Shown: positions 10,429 to 19,072 of the stretch, one piece after another
Layout of the letters: each line of letters begins with the position of its first letter
Position numbering within the stretch: the first letter of the stretch is position 1
Origin: Billgrantia campisalis
GTDB lineage: Bacteria; Pseudomonadota; Gammaproteobacteria; Pseudomonadales; Halomonadaceae
Direction: 5' to 3'
DNA: 64,000 bases
NCBI RefSeq assembly: GCF_022341425.1
Contig: NZ_JABFUC010000005.1
Location: forward strand, 218,146 to 282,145
Translations under genes and position numbers: made by a program
The notes under the pieces: generated by a model
Database searches by the model: none
The model's input: the letters and a program-made list of their open reading frames with translations, nothing else
Told to the model about the DNA's origin: nothing

Positions 10429-11336
10429 GCCGGCTTGCCGCGCACCGCCAGCACCACGCCCACGATGGTCACCGCCATGCCGATCAGACCGGCCAGGGGC
10501 AGCCGCTCGTCGAACAGCCACCACGCCTGCAGCGCGGTCACCGGCGGCACCAGGTAGAACAGGCTCGCCACCCGCGAGGCCTCGCCGCGGCGGATCAGCG
10601 CCATCAGCAGCAGGATGGCGCTGATCGACAGCACCAGCACCAGCCAGGCGAGGGTCAGCAGGAAGGTCGGGCTCCAGTCGATGCTGCGCTCCTCGAACAG
10701 CAGCGCCCCGAGTCCCAGCAGGCTGCCCGCCGCCAGGTACTGCACCACGGTGCCGGAGAGCAGCGGCATGCCGGTGCAGTAGCGCTTCTGGTAGAGGGTG
10801 CCCAGGGTGATGCCGCCCAGGGCGGCCAGGATGCTGGCCAGGGCGCCGAAACCGAAGCCCTGGAACAGCGCCGCGCCGGGATCGAGCTTGCTGCCCAGCA
10901 CCAGCCCGATGCCCACCAGGCCGAGCGCCAGGCCCAGCCACTGTGTGGCCGTGATGCGCTCGCCGAGCAGCGGGCTCGCCAGGGTCGCGGTCAGCAGCGG
11001 CTGCAGCCCCACCAGCAGCGCGGCCAGCCCGGCCGGCATGCCCAGGTAGATGCCGTAGAAGACCCCGCCCAGGTAGGCGCCGTGCACCAGCAGCCCGGAC
11101 ACCCCGATGTGCGCCCAGAGCCGTGCGCCCTGTGGCCAGCCGCCGTTGAACAGCTGCACCAGCGGGATCAGCAGCATCAGGGTCAGCACGAAGCGGACGA
11201 ACAGGAAGGTGAAGGGCTCGGCGTGGGGCAGGCCGAACTTGGCGCCGATGAAACCGGTGCTCCACAGGGCCACGAACAGTAGCGGCATGGCCGCCAGGCC
11301 CAGGCTTCTGAGAGCGGCAGTGTGAGGGAGGGGCAT
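10401..11336 (-). CDS. EamA/DMT-family transporter
   Basis: This is a membrane protein of about 311 residues with ten hydrophobic helices in two EamA repeats (the second begins near RTFQGFGFGALAS-type sequence). The family includes metabolite exporters (amino acids, drugs), and the substrate here is unknown. The opening PLLFVALWSTGFIGAKFGLPHAEPF segment is typical. The start is uncertain: I prefer the ATG at 11336, with an AAGGA site 11 bases upstream. In-frame starts at 11348 and 11375 are possible. It is convergent with mtgA and overlaps it at the 3' ends. Confidence 0.88.
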   Translation of the reverse strand: MPLPHTAALRSLGLAAMPLLFVALWSTGFIGAKFGLPHAEPFTFLFVRFVLTLMLLIPLVQLFNGGWPQGARLWAHIGVSGLLVHGAYLGGVFYGIYLGMPAGLAALLVGLQPLLTATLASPLLGERITATQWLGLALGLVGIGLVLGSKLDPGAALFQGFGFGALASILAALGGITLGTLYQKRYCTGMPLLSGTVVQYLAAGSLLGLGALLFEERSIDWSPTFLLTLAWLVLVLSISAILLLMALIRRGEASRVASLFYLVPPVTALQAWWLFDERLPLAGLIGMAVTIVGVVLAVRGKPAQSPPSRSR

Positions 11337-11524
11337 GAGGCGCGACATCCTTGGCCAACGGAAAGGCTCGACCATACTGCGTCGCGCAGGGCGGTGGAAG
11401 AGTGCCGGGATAGCGATTAGCGCACTATTGATATGTTACATAGCGTTACATTAAAGTTGTGAACCCTCCGGTGCAGGGCTCGTCACAGTGATCACATACA
11501 CCGCAACACCCCTTGGAGGTATTC

Positions 11525-11911
11525 ATGCAACGGATCACTGCCCTGTTCTCGGCTGCTCTGCTCACTGCCGGTCTGATGGCCGCCCACGCGCATGCCCAGC
11601 AGGACCCGGCAGCCGCACCGGAACAGCCGCAGGCAGCCGCCCCGGCGCAGGACTTCTCCGATGACCAGCTTCAGCAGTTTGCTGATGCGTCTCAGGAGAT
11701 CGCCGTGATCTCCCAGGAGTACACCGAGCGCCTTCACGCTGCCGAAGACGAGCAGGCCCAGAATGAAGTTCGCATGGAGGCCAACGACAAGATGGTCGAA
11801 GTCGTCGAGGACAGCGGTCTCGATGTGGATACCTTCAACGCCATCGGCCATGCCATCCAGCAGGACCCGGAGCTGATGCAGCGCGTCCAGGCAATGGCCG
11901 AGCAGTCGTAA
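11525..11911 (+). CDS. Secreted DUF4168 domain protein
   Basis: This is a 128-residue exported protein of unknown function. It starts at the ATG at 11525, 7 bases after GGAGG, and has a signal peptide (cleavage near AHAQ-Q, about residue 23). An Ala/Pro/Gln-rich linker and a helical, acidic DUF4168 domain follow (FSDDQLQQFADAS; IGHAIQQDPELMQRVQ near the end). The family is common in halophilic gammaproteobacteria and cyanobacteria and is presumed periplasmic. It is flanked by its own promoter region (AT-rich, with two GTTACA direct repeats at 11434-11450) and a hairpin, so it looks monocistronic. Confidence 0.85.
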   Translation: MQRITALFSAALLTAGLMAAHAHAQQDPAAAPEQPQAAAPAQDFSDDQLQQFADASQEIAVISQEYTERLHAAEDEQAQNEVRMEANDKMVEVVEDSGLDVDTFNAIGHAIQQDPELMQRVQAMAEQS

Positions 11912-11935
11912 AGGCACGACTTGCCACGCTGACCG

Positions 11936-11957
11936 AAGGCCACCTACGGGTGGCCTT
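11936..11957 (+). terminator. Hairpin terminator after the DUF4168 gene
   Basis: A 9-bp stem (AAGGCCACC/GGTGGCCTT) with a TACG loop is followed only by a short T run, so termination strength is uncertain. It lies 24 bases past the stop codon. Confidence 0.65.
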
Positions 11958-12051
11958 TCGCGTTGCGGGGCGGCGTGGCCGGGCTTTACAGCCGCCGGGC
12001 GCCCTTTCACACTGCCGGTAGTGCCACGCCGCCACGGAATCGGAGGGACGC

Positions 12052-13965
12052 ATGGAAGTAGAGCTGCTGGAGATTCGCCAGCATATGGGGCGCTTTCCGC
12101 CCTTCGACAGCCTCTCCGATGAGCTGCTCGACGAGCTGGCCGGCCAGGTCGAGGTGGGCTACTTCAAGGCCGGCGCGGATATCCTGGTGCTCGACCAGGA
12201 GGTGCATGAGCTCTGCTATATCCGCAGCGGGGCCGTGGAGGTCTATCGCCGCAACGGCGACCTCTACAATCGCCTGGGGGAGGGCGATATCTTCGGCCAC
12301 TTCAGCCTGCTGCGAAATCACCGCGTGCGCTTTCCGGCCCGGGCGCTGGAAGATACCCTGATCTACTTCATTCCCGAGGCGGTGTTTCGCCGTCTGTGCG
12401 AGAGCGATGAACACTTCGCCGACTTCGTCGAGCTGGACCGCCCCCGCCTGAAATCGGCGGTGGAGCAGCAGAAGAAAGCCAACGACATGATGATCACGCG
12501 GGTTCGCAAGTTGCTGACCCGCTACCCGGTGATGGTCGAGGCCAGCACCACGGTTCAGGAAGCGGCGCGCCAGATCACCAAGGCCCAGGCGTCGGCGGCG
12601 CTGGTGCTCGATGCCCCCGGCGATAACCCCCGCTACACCTTTACCGACAGCGAGGATCGCCCCTGGCAGATGTGTGGCATCCTCACCGACAGCGACTTTC
12701 GCACCAAGGTGGTGGCCGAGGGGTTGGCGCCCGATGCCCCGGTGGGGGAGCTGGTCGGCAGGCCACCGATTACCATTCAGTCCGATGAGTCGGTGCACGA
12801 GGCGATGCTCACCATGCTGCGCAACAACATCCATCACCTGCCGGTGCTCTATCGCCGTCGGCCGGTGGGGATCGTGCACCTGTCGGACATCATCCGCTAC
12901 GAGACCCACTCGAGCCTCTACCTGGTGAGCAATATCTTCAACCAGTCCAGCGCCGAGGGGCTGGCCAGGCTCGCGCCCGACGTGCGGGCCGCCTTCGTGC
13001 GCATGGTGGAGGAGGGCAACAACTCCCAGATGATCGGCAGCGCCCTGTCGACCATCGGGCGTAGCTTTACCCGGCGCCTGCTGGAGCTGGCCGAGGCCGA
13101 ACTGGGGCCGCCGCCGGTGCCCTACTGCTTCATGGTCAACGGCTCCATGGCACGCAACGAACAGTCCATCGTCACCGACCAGGACAATGCCCTGGTGCTC
13201 TCCGACGACTTCGATCCCGGTGAGCACGATGCCTACTTCCTGGCCCTGGCGCAGCGGGTCAGCGACGGGTTGGCTGCCTGCGGCTACACCTACTGCAAGG
13301 GCGATGTGATGGCCACCAACCGCACATGGCGCCAGCCGCTGTCGGTGTGGAAGGGCTACTTCAATGACTGGATCGACAACCCCACGCCGGAGCGGCTGCT
13401 GCACAGCTCGATCTTCTTCGACCTGGACAGCGCCTACGGCGAGGTGCCCTTCGTCGAGCAGCTTCAGGATCTGGTGGCCAAGAAGGCGCCTCAAAGCCCG
13501 CTGTTCCTGGCGGCCATGGCCCGCAACGCCCTGAACCGCACGCCGCCGCTGGGCTTCTTTCGTACCTTCGTGATGGAGAAGGACGGCAAGCACAACAACT
13601 CGATCAACCTCAAGCGCCGCGGCACGGCTCCCATGGTCGACCTGATCCGGGTCCATGCCCTGGCCTGCGGCTCCCGTGCCCAGAACAGCTTCGATCGCCT
13701 CGATGATATCGGCCGCACCCAGCTGCTGGCGCAGGGCGTCGGCGAAAAGCTGCGCTATGCCCTGGAATTTCTCGCCATGTCGCGCATTCATCACCAGGTG
13801 ATCGATATCCAGGAGGAGCGGGAGCCGGACAACAACATCGAACCGGAGAACGTCGCCGACAGCGAGCGCCACAACCTGAAGGATGCTTTCCAGGTGCTGA
13901 GCAACGCCCAGAAGTTTCTCAAGTATCGCTACCCGATGCCGTCGCGCCCCGCAAGGACGCGCTGA
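12052..13965 (+). CDS. cNMP-binding / CBS-pair / DUF294 nucleotidyltransferase-like signalling protein
   Basis: This is a 637-residue cytoplasmic regulatory protein. In order it has a cyclic-nucleotide-binding-like domain (about 10-130, with RSGAVEVYRRNGDLYNRLGEG), a CBS pair (about 165-290, ending PVGIVHLSDIIRY), a DUF294 nucleotidyltransferase-like domain (from about 330, with GSMARNEQSIVTDQDNAL) and a DUF294 C-terminal substrate-binding domain. The GS...D.D pattern of nucleotidyltransferases is kept. Proteins of this build often sit near acetate or solute symporter genes and are proposed to sense adenine nucleotides; no target is shown here. An exonuclease gene follows after 4 bases, so the two are co-transcribed. 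Confidence 0.9.
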   Translation: MEVELLEIRQHMGRFPPFDSLSDELLDELAGQVEVGYFKAGADILVLDQEVHELCYIRSGAVEVYRRNGDLYNRLGEGDIFGHFSLLRNHRVRFPARALEDTLIYFIPEAVFRRLCESDEHFADFVELDRPRLKSAVEQQKKANDMMITRVRKLLTRYPVMVEASTTVQEAARQITKAQASAALVLDAPGDNPRYTFTDSEDRPWQMCGILTDSDFRTKVVAEGLAPDAPVGELVGRPPITIQSDESVHEAMLTMLRNNIHHLPVLYRRRPVGIVHLSDIIRYETHSSLYLVSNIFNQSSAEGLARLAPDVRAAFVRMVEEGNNSQMIGSALSTIGRSFTRRLLELAEAELGPPPVPYCFMVNGSMARNEQSIVTDQDNALVLSDDFDPGEHDAYFLALAQRVSDGLAACGYTYCKGDVMATNRTWRQPLSVWKGYFNDWIDNPTPERLLHSSIFFDLDSAYGEVPFVEQLQDLVAKKAPQSPLFLAAMARNALNRTPPLGFFRTFVMEKDGKHNNSINLKRRGTAPMVDLIRVHALACGSRAQNSFDRLDDIGRTQLLAQGVGEKLRYALEFLAMSRIHHQVIDIQEEREPDNNIEPENVADSERHNLKDAFQVLSNAQKFLKYRYPMPSRPARTR

Positions 13966-13969
13966 GCCG

Positions 13970-14695
13970 ATGCCTGCCCTGCGACTCTCTTCCAAGCGCT
14001 CAGTTCCCGATTGGCCGGGCTACCTGGCCCAGCGCGCCGCCAGCGTCTCCCACCCCCTGCTGGTGCGCTACTTCGCCGCCGGCTGCCCGGCGGCGGATAC
14101 CCCCATCGGCGAGGCCCCGCTGGTGGCGCTGGACCTGGAAACCACCGGTATGGACGAGCGCCGCCATGCCATCGTCAGCGTCGGCCTGGTGCCCTTCACG
14201 CTGAGTCGCATTCGCCTCGCCGAACGCCGCTACTGGGTGGTGCGACCGTCCCGGCCGCTGTCCAATAAATCGGTGACCCTGCACCATATCACCCACTCGG
14301 AGGTGGCCGAGGCCCCGGATCTGGAGACGATCCTGCCCGAGCTGCTCGGGGCCCTGGCCGGACGGCTGGTGGTGGTCCATTTCCGGCATATCGAGCGTCC
14401 CTTCCTGGAGGCGGCGGTCAAGGTGCGGCTGGGCGAGGGCGTGCGCTTCCCGGTGATCGATACCATGTCGTTGGAGGCGCGTCGCCACCGGCTCTCGCTG
14501 TGGTCGCGCTTCCGGCGCTGGATGGGGCGGCCGCCGGTGTCGATCCGCCTGCATGACAGCCGGGTGCGCTACGGCCTGCCGGCCTATCAGGGGCACCATG
14601 CCCTGGTCGATGCCCTGGCAACGGCCGAGCTGCTGCAGGCGCAGATCGCCACCCACTACGCCCCCCAGACGCCGCTGGGAGAGCTGTGGAGCTGA
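13970..14695 (+). CDS. DEDD-family 3'-5' exonuclease (DnaQ/epsilon-like)
   Basis: This is a 241-residue cytoplasmic nuclease-fold protein. The exonuclease motifs are visible: ExoI VALDLETTGMD (about residue 50), ExoII around VVHFRHIERPFLEA (His-Ile replaces the more usual His-Asn before the third acid), and ExoIII HHALVDALATAELLQA. It resembles the PolC/DnaQ-like exonuclease commonly paired with DUF294 proteins, and it starts 4 bases after that gene. Whether it acts on DNA, RNA or a signalling nucleotide cannot be told. Confidence 0.88.
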   Translation: MPALRLSSKRSVPDWPGYLAQRAASVSHPLLVRYFAAGCPAADTPIGEAPLVALDLETTGMDERRHAIVSVGLVPFTLSRIRLAERRYWVVRPSRPLSNKSVTLHHITHSEVAEAPDLETILPELLGALAGRLVVVHFRHIERPFLEAAVKVRLGEGVRFPVIDTMSLEARRHRLSLWSRFRRWMGRPPVSIRLHDSRVRYGLPAYQGHHALVDALATAELLQAQIATHYAPQTPLGELWS

Positions 14696-14777
14696 CCGGC
14701 GTGTCGTGCCGCGACGCCGTCAGCGCGAAGCGGCCCGGCGGCGAGGCTCCCATGACCGCTCTTTAGGAGGTAAGATT

Positions 14778-14822
14778 GTGCCGTACTGGCTTTTTTTCGA
14801 CGCCCGGCCTAAGGCACGATAG
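14778..14822 (+). CDS. Possible 14-residue leader peptide with a strong ribosome site
   Basis: A near-perfect AGGAGGT Shine-Dalgarno sequence at 14766-14771 is followed, 6-7 bases on, by a GTG that opens a 14-codon frame (MPYWLFFDARPKAR) with a TAG stop. It contains a WLFF run coded over a T-rich stretch. It lies in the 180-base gap before the phytochrome-GGDEF gene. No other start uses this ribosome site. It could be a translated leader controlling the next gene or a chance remnant; I cannot decide. Confidence 0.35.
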   Translation: MPYWLFFDARPKAR

Positions 14823-14876
14823 GCGCGATTCGCCCCTTCTGCTCGCCCGTCGGCACGCGAGGTCCCGCTGACGCAC

Positions 14877-16970
14877 ATGACATCCTCCTCTCCCGATTCC
14901 GCAGGCCGTCCGGCCATTCGGACGATCGGCCGCATTCAGCCCTGCGGTTGGCTGCTGGTGCTCGATGCCGAGGCGTCGAGCGTGCTGCAGGCCAGCGCCA
15001 ATCTGCCCGAGCTCACCGGACTGCCGATGAGCCAGGTGCTAAGGGCCCGGCCGGCGGAGCTGCTGGGTCGGCGCCTGGCGATTCGCCTGAAACAGGAGAT
15101 CAAGGGGCGCTCGCGCCTGCCGGCGCCGCTGGCGATCACGCGGCGAGTCGGCGAGGGGTCGATGAAGGTCCAGGTCAATGCCCACCGTCGAGGCGACCGG
15201 GTCATCGTCGAGATCGAGCCGCTGGGCCCCATGGGGCAGCGGCGGCTGATGGCGCTGGTCAACGAATGGCTGAGACGCATCGGAGAGGCCGAGAGCCGCG
15301 ACCGGCTGTTGGATACCCTGGTGGAGGGAGTGGCCCAGCTGACCGGCCATGACCGGGTGCTGGTATGCCGGTTCGATGCCGACTGGCACGGCAAGGTGGT
15401 GGCCGAGCATCGCCATGGGCCAGTCGCCTCGCTGCTCGGGCAGCATTTCCCCGCCAGTGACTTTCCGGCCCAGGCGCGCAGCCTGATCGAGCAGAACCCG
15501 GTGCGCAGCGTGCCCGATGTCCAGGCACGCCCGGTGGAGGTCTTGGCCTACCAGGAGAACAGCGGCGCCATGAGGGACGACCTGGCGGCATGCGTGCTGC
15601 GGGCGCCTTCGCCGGAGCAGGTGAGCTATCAGGAGCATCTCGGGGTCGGGGCGATGCTGTCGATTCCCATCCAGAGCCAGCAGGAGCTGTGGGGGCTGCT
15701 GATCGGCCACGCCATGGCCCCGGTGCCGCTGGCCCCGGCGATCCGGGAAGCCGCCCGCGCCCTGGTGCAGATGGCCGCCCAGCGGCTGTTTCTGCTGCGC
15801 GCCCGCCAGGAGGCCCGCTACCTACAGCGGGTGCAGGACAGCCGCGACTTGCTCACCCGGGCCCGTCGGCGGCTGCCGAGTCCCGAGTCGCTGGTACAGC
15901 GCCACGGCGCCGAGTGGCTGGCGCTGTTTCGCGCCCAGGGCGTTACCCTGGTACATCACGGGCAGCTGGTCAGCTTCGGCCAGGTGCCGTCTCTGGAGGC
16001 GCTGGACACGCTGGTGTCACGCCTGGAAGCGCAGCATACCCATGAGGGGCCCTGGTATACCGCCAATGCCGAAATGCAGGCGATGACACAGGGGCTGGCG
16101 CTGGACGGGATCTGCGGGGTGCTGGCGATTCCGCTGCGACTCAACACCCAGCGCCGCGACTGGCTGTTGCTGTTTCGTCCCGAGCAGGTCGAGACCCTCT
16201 ACTGGGCGGTTCCCGGCGCCGCGGCGGGGGATCGATCCGGGTCCGCCCCCGCGCAGCCCCTGCCGGGTCGACACTCCGCCTGGCGCGAGGAGGTCAGCGG
16301 CCGCAGTATCGCCTGGGAGCGGATCGAGCGCCTGGCGGCCATGGACCTCGGCGAGGATCTGGCGCTGGCCGCCTCCGTCCACGAGATCGAGCGGCTCAAT
16401 GCGCGCCTGCATCAGGAGCAGCAGGCGCTGGCCGATGCCAACCGCCGGCTCGAACAGCTGGCCCACTTCGATTCGCTGACCGGAGTGTGGAATCGCTACC
16501 GGATCGAGCAGGCCATCGACGTCGAGCTGGCCGCTGCCGAGCGCTACGGGCGATCCTTCGCCCTGCTGCTGTTCGATGCCGACCACTTCAAGCGCATCAA
16601 CGACCGCTTCGGCCATGAGATGGGGGATCGGGTGCTGCGCGAGCTGGCGCGGCGGGTCGGGCAGTCGCTGCGCGGCTGCGACCACCTGGGGCGCTGGGGC
16701 GGCGAGGAGTTCGTGGTGTTGGCCACCGAAACCGACCGCGAGGCCGCTGTCGGCCTCGGCGAGCGGCTGCGGCGGCTGATCGCCGAGGTGGCGGTCGAGG
16801 GGCTGCCGCTGTCGATCACCGCCAGCATCGGGGTGGCCTTGTGGCAGCCGGGGGATAGCCGCAAGACGCTGGTGAAGCGCGCCGATCAGGCCATGTACCG
16901 GGCCAAGACCCTGGGGCGCGATCGGGTCTGCCTGGAGGATGGCGGCGCGGATGCGTCACCGGTGACGTGA
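14877..16970 (+). CDS. Phytochrome-like (PAS-GAF-PHY) diguanylate cyclase with degenerate chromophore pocket
   Basis: This 697-residue protein should make c-di-GMP. Domains are PAS_2 (about 15-115), GAF (about 140-310, with FPASDFPAQAR), PHY (about 320-490, with the LFRPEQVETLYWA and SAWREEVSGRSIAW tongue segments), a coiled coil (500-530) and GGDEF (530-690). The catalytic motif is GGEEF at 608-612, and the RGCD inhibitory site is 5 residues before it. The bilin pocket is unusual. No cysteine precedes the PAS domain, but Cys23 replaces the His of the IQPHG motif. The pocket His of the SPxH motif is Gln248. It may bind no bilin, or bind one in a different way. Confidence 0.88.
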   Translation: MTSSSPDSAGRPAIRTIGRIQPCGWLLVLDAEASSVLQASANLPELTGLPMSQVLRARPAELLGRRLAIRLKQEIKGRSRLPAPLAITRRVGEGSMKVQVNAHRRGDRVIVEIEPLGPMGQRRLMALVNEWLRRIGEAESRDRLLDTLVEGVAQLTGHDRVLVCRFDADWHGKVVAEHRHGPVASLLGQHFPASDFPAQARSLIEQNPVRSVPDVQARPVEVLAYQENSGAMRDDLAACVLRAPSPEQVSYQEHLGVGAMLSIPIQSQQELWGLLIGHAMAPVPLAPAIREAARALVQMAAQRLFLLRARQEARYLQRVQDSRDLLTRARRRLPSPESLVQRHGAEWLALFRAQGVTLVHHGQLVSFGQVPSLEALDTLVSRLEAQHTHEGPWYTANAEMQAMTQGLALDGICGVLAIPLRLNTQRRDWLLLFRPEQVETLYWAVPGAAAGDRSGSAPAQPLPGRHSAWREEVSGRSIAWERIERLAAMDLGEDLALAASVHEIERLNARLHQEQQALADANRRLEQLAHFDSLTGVWNRYRIEQAIDVELAAAERYGRSFALLLFDADHFKRINDRFGHEMGDRVLRELARRVGQSLRGCDHLGRWGGEEFVVLATETDREAAVGLGERLRRLIAEVAVEGLPLSITASIGVALWQPGDSRKTLVKRADQAMYRAKTLGRDRVCLEDGGADASPVT

Positions 16971-17005
16971 GTCCAGCCCCGGCCGACTTGGCCCACCGTG
17001 CCGGC

Positions 17006-18790
17006 TTACAGCCAGTGGGCGGCGAAGCTGTCGGCGTCCACCGGCCGGCCGAAGTAGAAACCCTGCACGCCGCTGCAGCCCAGCGCCTTGAGCGCCTCGG
17101 CCTGGTCGTGGGTCTCGACGCCCTCGGCGACGGTCCGCATGCCCAGGGTCTGGGCCATGGCGATGATGGTGGCGACGATGGCGCGGTCGTGGCTGCTCTC
17201 GAGCATGTCCTGCACGAAGGACATGTCGATCTTCAGGGTGTCGGCGGCGAAGCGCTTGAGGTAGGTCAGCGACGAGTAGCCGGTGCCGAAGTCATCGATC
17301 GCCATGCCGAAGCCGGCGGCGCGGAGGGCGCGGGTAATGCTGACGGTTTGATCCGGGTTGCGCATCAGCCCGCTCTCGGTCAGCTCCAGGCCGATGCGCC
17401 CGGGAGCCACCCGCGCGGTCAGGCGCTGGACATGCTCGGCCAGCTGGGGATCGTCCATCTGCTGAGCCGAGACGTTGACGCATAGCCGCCCCGGGAACGC
17501 CTTGCCCTGGGCCTCCCAGCGCTCCAGCTGGCGGCAGGCGGCGTCCAGCACCCAGTCGCCGAGCCGGCCAATCAGCCCCTGCTCCTCGGCCAGGGGAATG
17601 AAATCGCCGGGGCTCACCCAGCCCAGGGTGTCGTCCTGCCAGCGGCACAGGGCCTCGGCGCCGATCAACTTGCCGCTTACCAGGCAGAACTGGGGCTGGA
17701 AGTGCAGCGACAGCCCATTGCGGGCGAGGGCGTCGATGAAGCGCACCTGGAGGACTTCGCGTTGGTACAGCTCATCGGCCATGCTGGGGCTGAAGAAGCG
17801 CGTGCGATCACCGCTGCGTTTGGCATGATTGAGCGCGATGCTGGCATGCTGGAACAGCGACTGGGCATCCTCGGCATCGCTGGGAAACAGCGCCGCACCG
17901 GCGCTGGCGGCAATCGCAAAGCGACGCTCGGCGATCGGGATCGGCGGTGAAAGGCTGCGTCGATAGCGCTCGATGGCGCCGGCCATGGCGGCTGGGTCGG
18001 TGTCCATCAGCAGCACCATGAACTCGTCTCCCCCGAGGCGGGCGACGAACTCGCCGGGGGCCGTGACGGCGCCGAAGCGCGCGGCGATCGCGGCCAGCAG
18101 GCGGTCGCCCAGCGCATGGCCCTGGGTATCGTTGATCTGCCGGAAGCGCTGCAGATCGAGATAGACCAGGCCCAGGGCGCTGCCCTGCCGGCTGGCGCGG
18201 TCGAAGCTGTCGTTGAGCCGCTCCATGAAGTGGCGGCGGTTGGGCAGCCCGGTCACGCTGTCCCAGAAGGCCAGCTGTTCGATGCGGTGATGGCTGCTGC
18301 GCCTTTCCCGCTCCGCCGCCTGGCGGGCCAGCTCGGCCCCGGCCTGGGCGGCGGCGATGCGCAACACCTCCGGGGCATAGTCGGCCAGCGCCAGCGGTTG
18401 GCTGTCGAGGATCGCCATCAGCCCCAACAGCTGGCCGTCCGGCGCCTTGATCGGCACCCCCATGTAGCTGGTCACCCCCATCTCCCGCAGCAGCGGGTCG
18501 TCGGGAAAGCGCGCGCAGACGTTATCCGGGTAGTGGCAGGCTTGGTCATCCAACACATGGGCGCAGGGGGTGCCCGCCAGCGGGTAGGTCACCGCGGGCT
18601 GCAGTTGTCCCTGCGACCAGCCGGCCACGGTGCGCAGCGTCTCACCGTCGGGCAGCAGCTCGGCGATCAGCGCATGCTCCGCCTCGAAGATGGCGGCAAG
18701 GCGCTCGACCAGCAGATCGAACACCCGGGGGGTGCCGGTGCTGCCCAAGCTGTCGGCCAGCAGGCGAAAGGCGTCTTCGGGGGCCATCAT
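17006..18790 (-). CDS. GAF-GGDEF-EAL protein (c-di-GMP turnover)
   Basis: This 594-residue cytoplasmic protein combines an N-terminal GAF sensor (about 1-150, PLAGTPCAHVL, MGVTSYMGVPIKA), GGDEF (about 165-330, RLGGDEF intact) and EAL (about 345-590). The EAL motif (GAEALCRW), DDFGTGYSS and the later catalytic residues (AEGVET, QGFYFGRP) are all present, so phosphodiesterase activity is likely. The RxxD inhibitory site before GGDEF is absent (APGE). No transmembrane segment is seen. It converges on the phytochrome-GGDEF gene and diverges from another GGDEF-EAL gene, forming a three-gene c-di-GMP cluster. Confidence 0.92.
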   Translation of the reverse strand: MMAPEDAFRLLADSLGSTGTPRVFDLLVERLAAIFEAEHALIAELLPDGETLRTVAGWSQGQLQPAVTYPLAGTPCAHVLDDQACHYPDNVCARFPDDPLLREMGVTSYMGVPIKAPDGQLLGLMAILDSQPLALADYAPEVLRIAAAQAGAELARQAAERERRSSHHRIEQLAFWDSVTGLPNRRHFMERLNDSFDRASRQGSALGLVYLDLQRFRQINDTQGHALGDRLLAAIAARFGAVTAPGEFVARLGGDEFMVLLMDTDPAAMAGAIERYRRSLSPPIPIAERRFAIAASAGAALFPSDAEDAQSLFQHASIALNHAKRSGDRTRFFSPSMADELYQREVLQVRFIDALARNGLSLHFQPQFCLVSGKLIGAEALCRWQDDTLGWVSPGDFIPLAEEQGLIGRLGDWVLDAACRQLERWEAQGKAFPGRLCVNVSAQQMDDPQLAEHVQRLTARVAPGRIGLELTESGLMRNPDQTVSITRALRAAGFGMAIDDFGTGYSSLTYLKRFAADTLKIDMSFVQDMLESSHDRAIVATIIAMAQTLGMRTVAEGVETHDQAEALKALGCSGVQGFYFGRPVDADSFAAHWL

Positions 18791-18999
18791 TGGCGACGGG
18801 CGGCTCCTGTTGCAGGCCGGTTAGAACGGTAAGCGTATCAGCAAAATATGCCCGAAGCGGCATCGGGTTGCCAGTGTCGCGTGGCCGGCGTTCGCCCATC
18901 GCCACCCAGTATCGCGGCGGTTTGACCCCGGACAATGCAGAAGTTGGCGTGAAACGGCATAGTAATGCACCTGTATCAGGGCGTTGACTGCGTCAGCAT

Positions 19000-19024
19000 C
19001 TGCCATGCGAATGGCAGCTATACT
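19000..19024 (+). promoter_or_regulatory. Dyad plus -10 element upstream of the PAS-GGDEF-EAL gene
   Basis: CTGCCAT and ATGGCAG form a perfect 7-bp inverted repeat around GCGA (19000-19017), directly followed by a TATACT -10-like hexamer (19019-19024), 49 bases before the ATG at 19073. No good -35 is seen at the normal distance, so the dyad may be an activator or repressor site. The rest of the 282-base divergent gap shows nothing clear. Confidence 0.4.
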
Positions 19025-19072
19025 ACGACAACGAAAAAGATAACGATAAAGATCACGACATAGGGAGATGCC

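Noticed and set aside
12007..13995. Open frame of 662 codons antisense to the DUF294 gene
   Set aside because: The sense frame has clear cNMP, CBS and DUF294 motifs; the antisense frame has a His/Gln/Gly-rich shadow composition.
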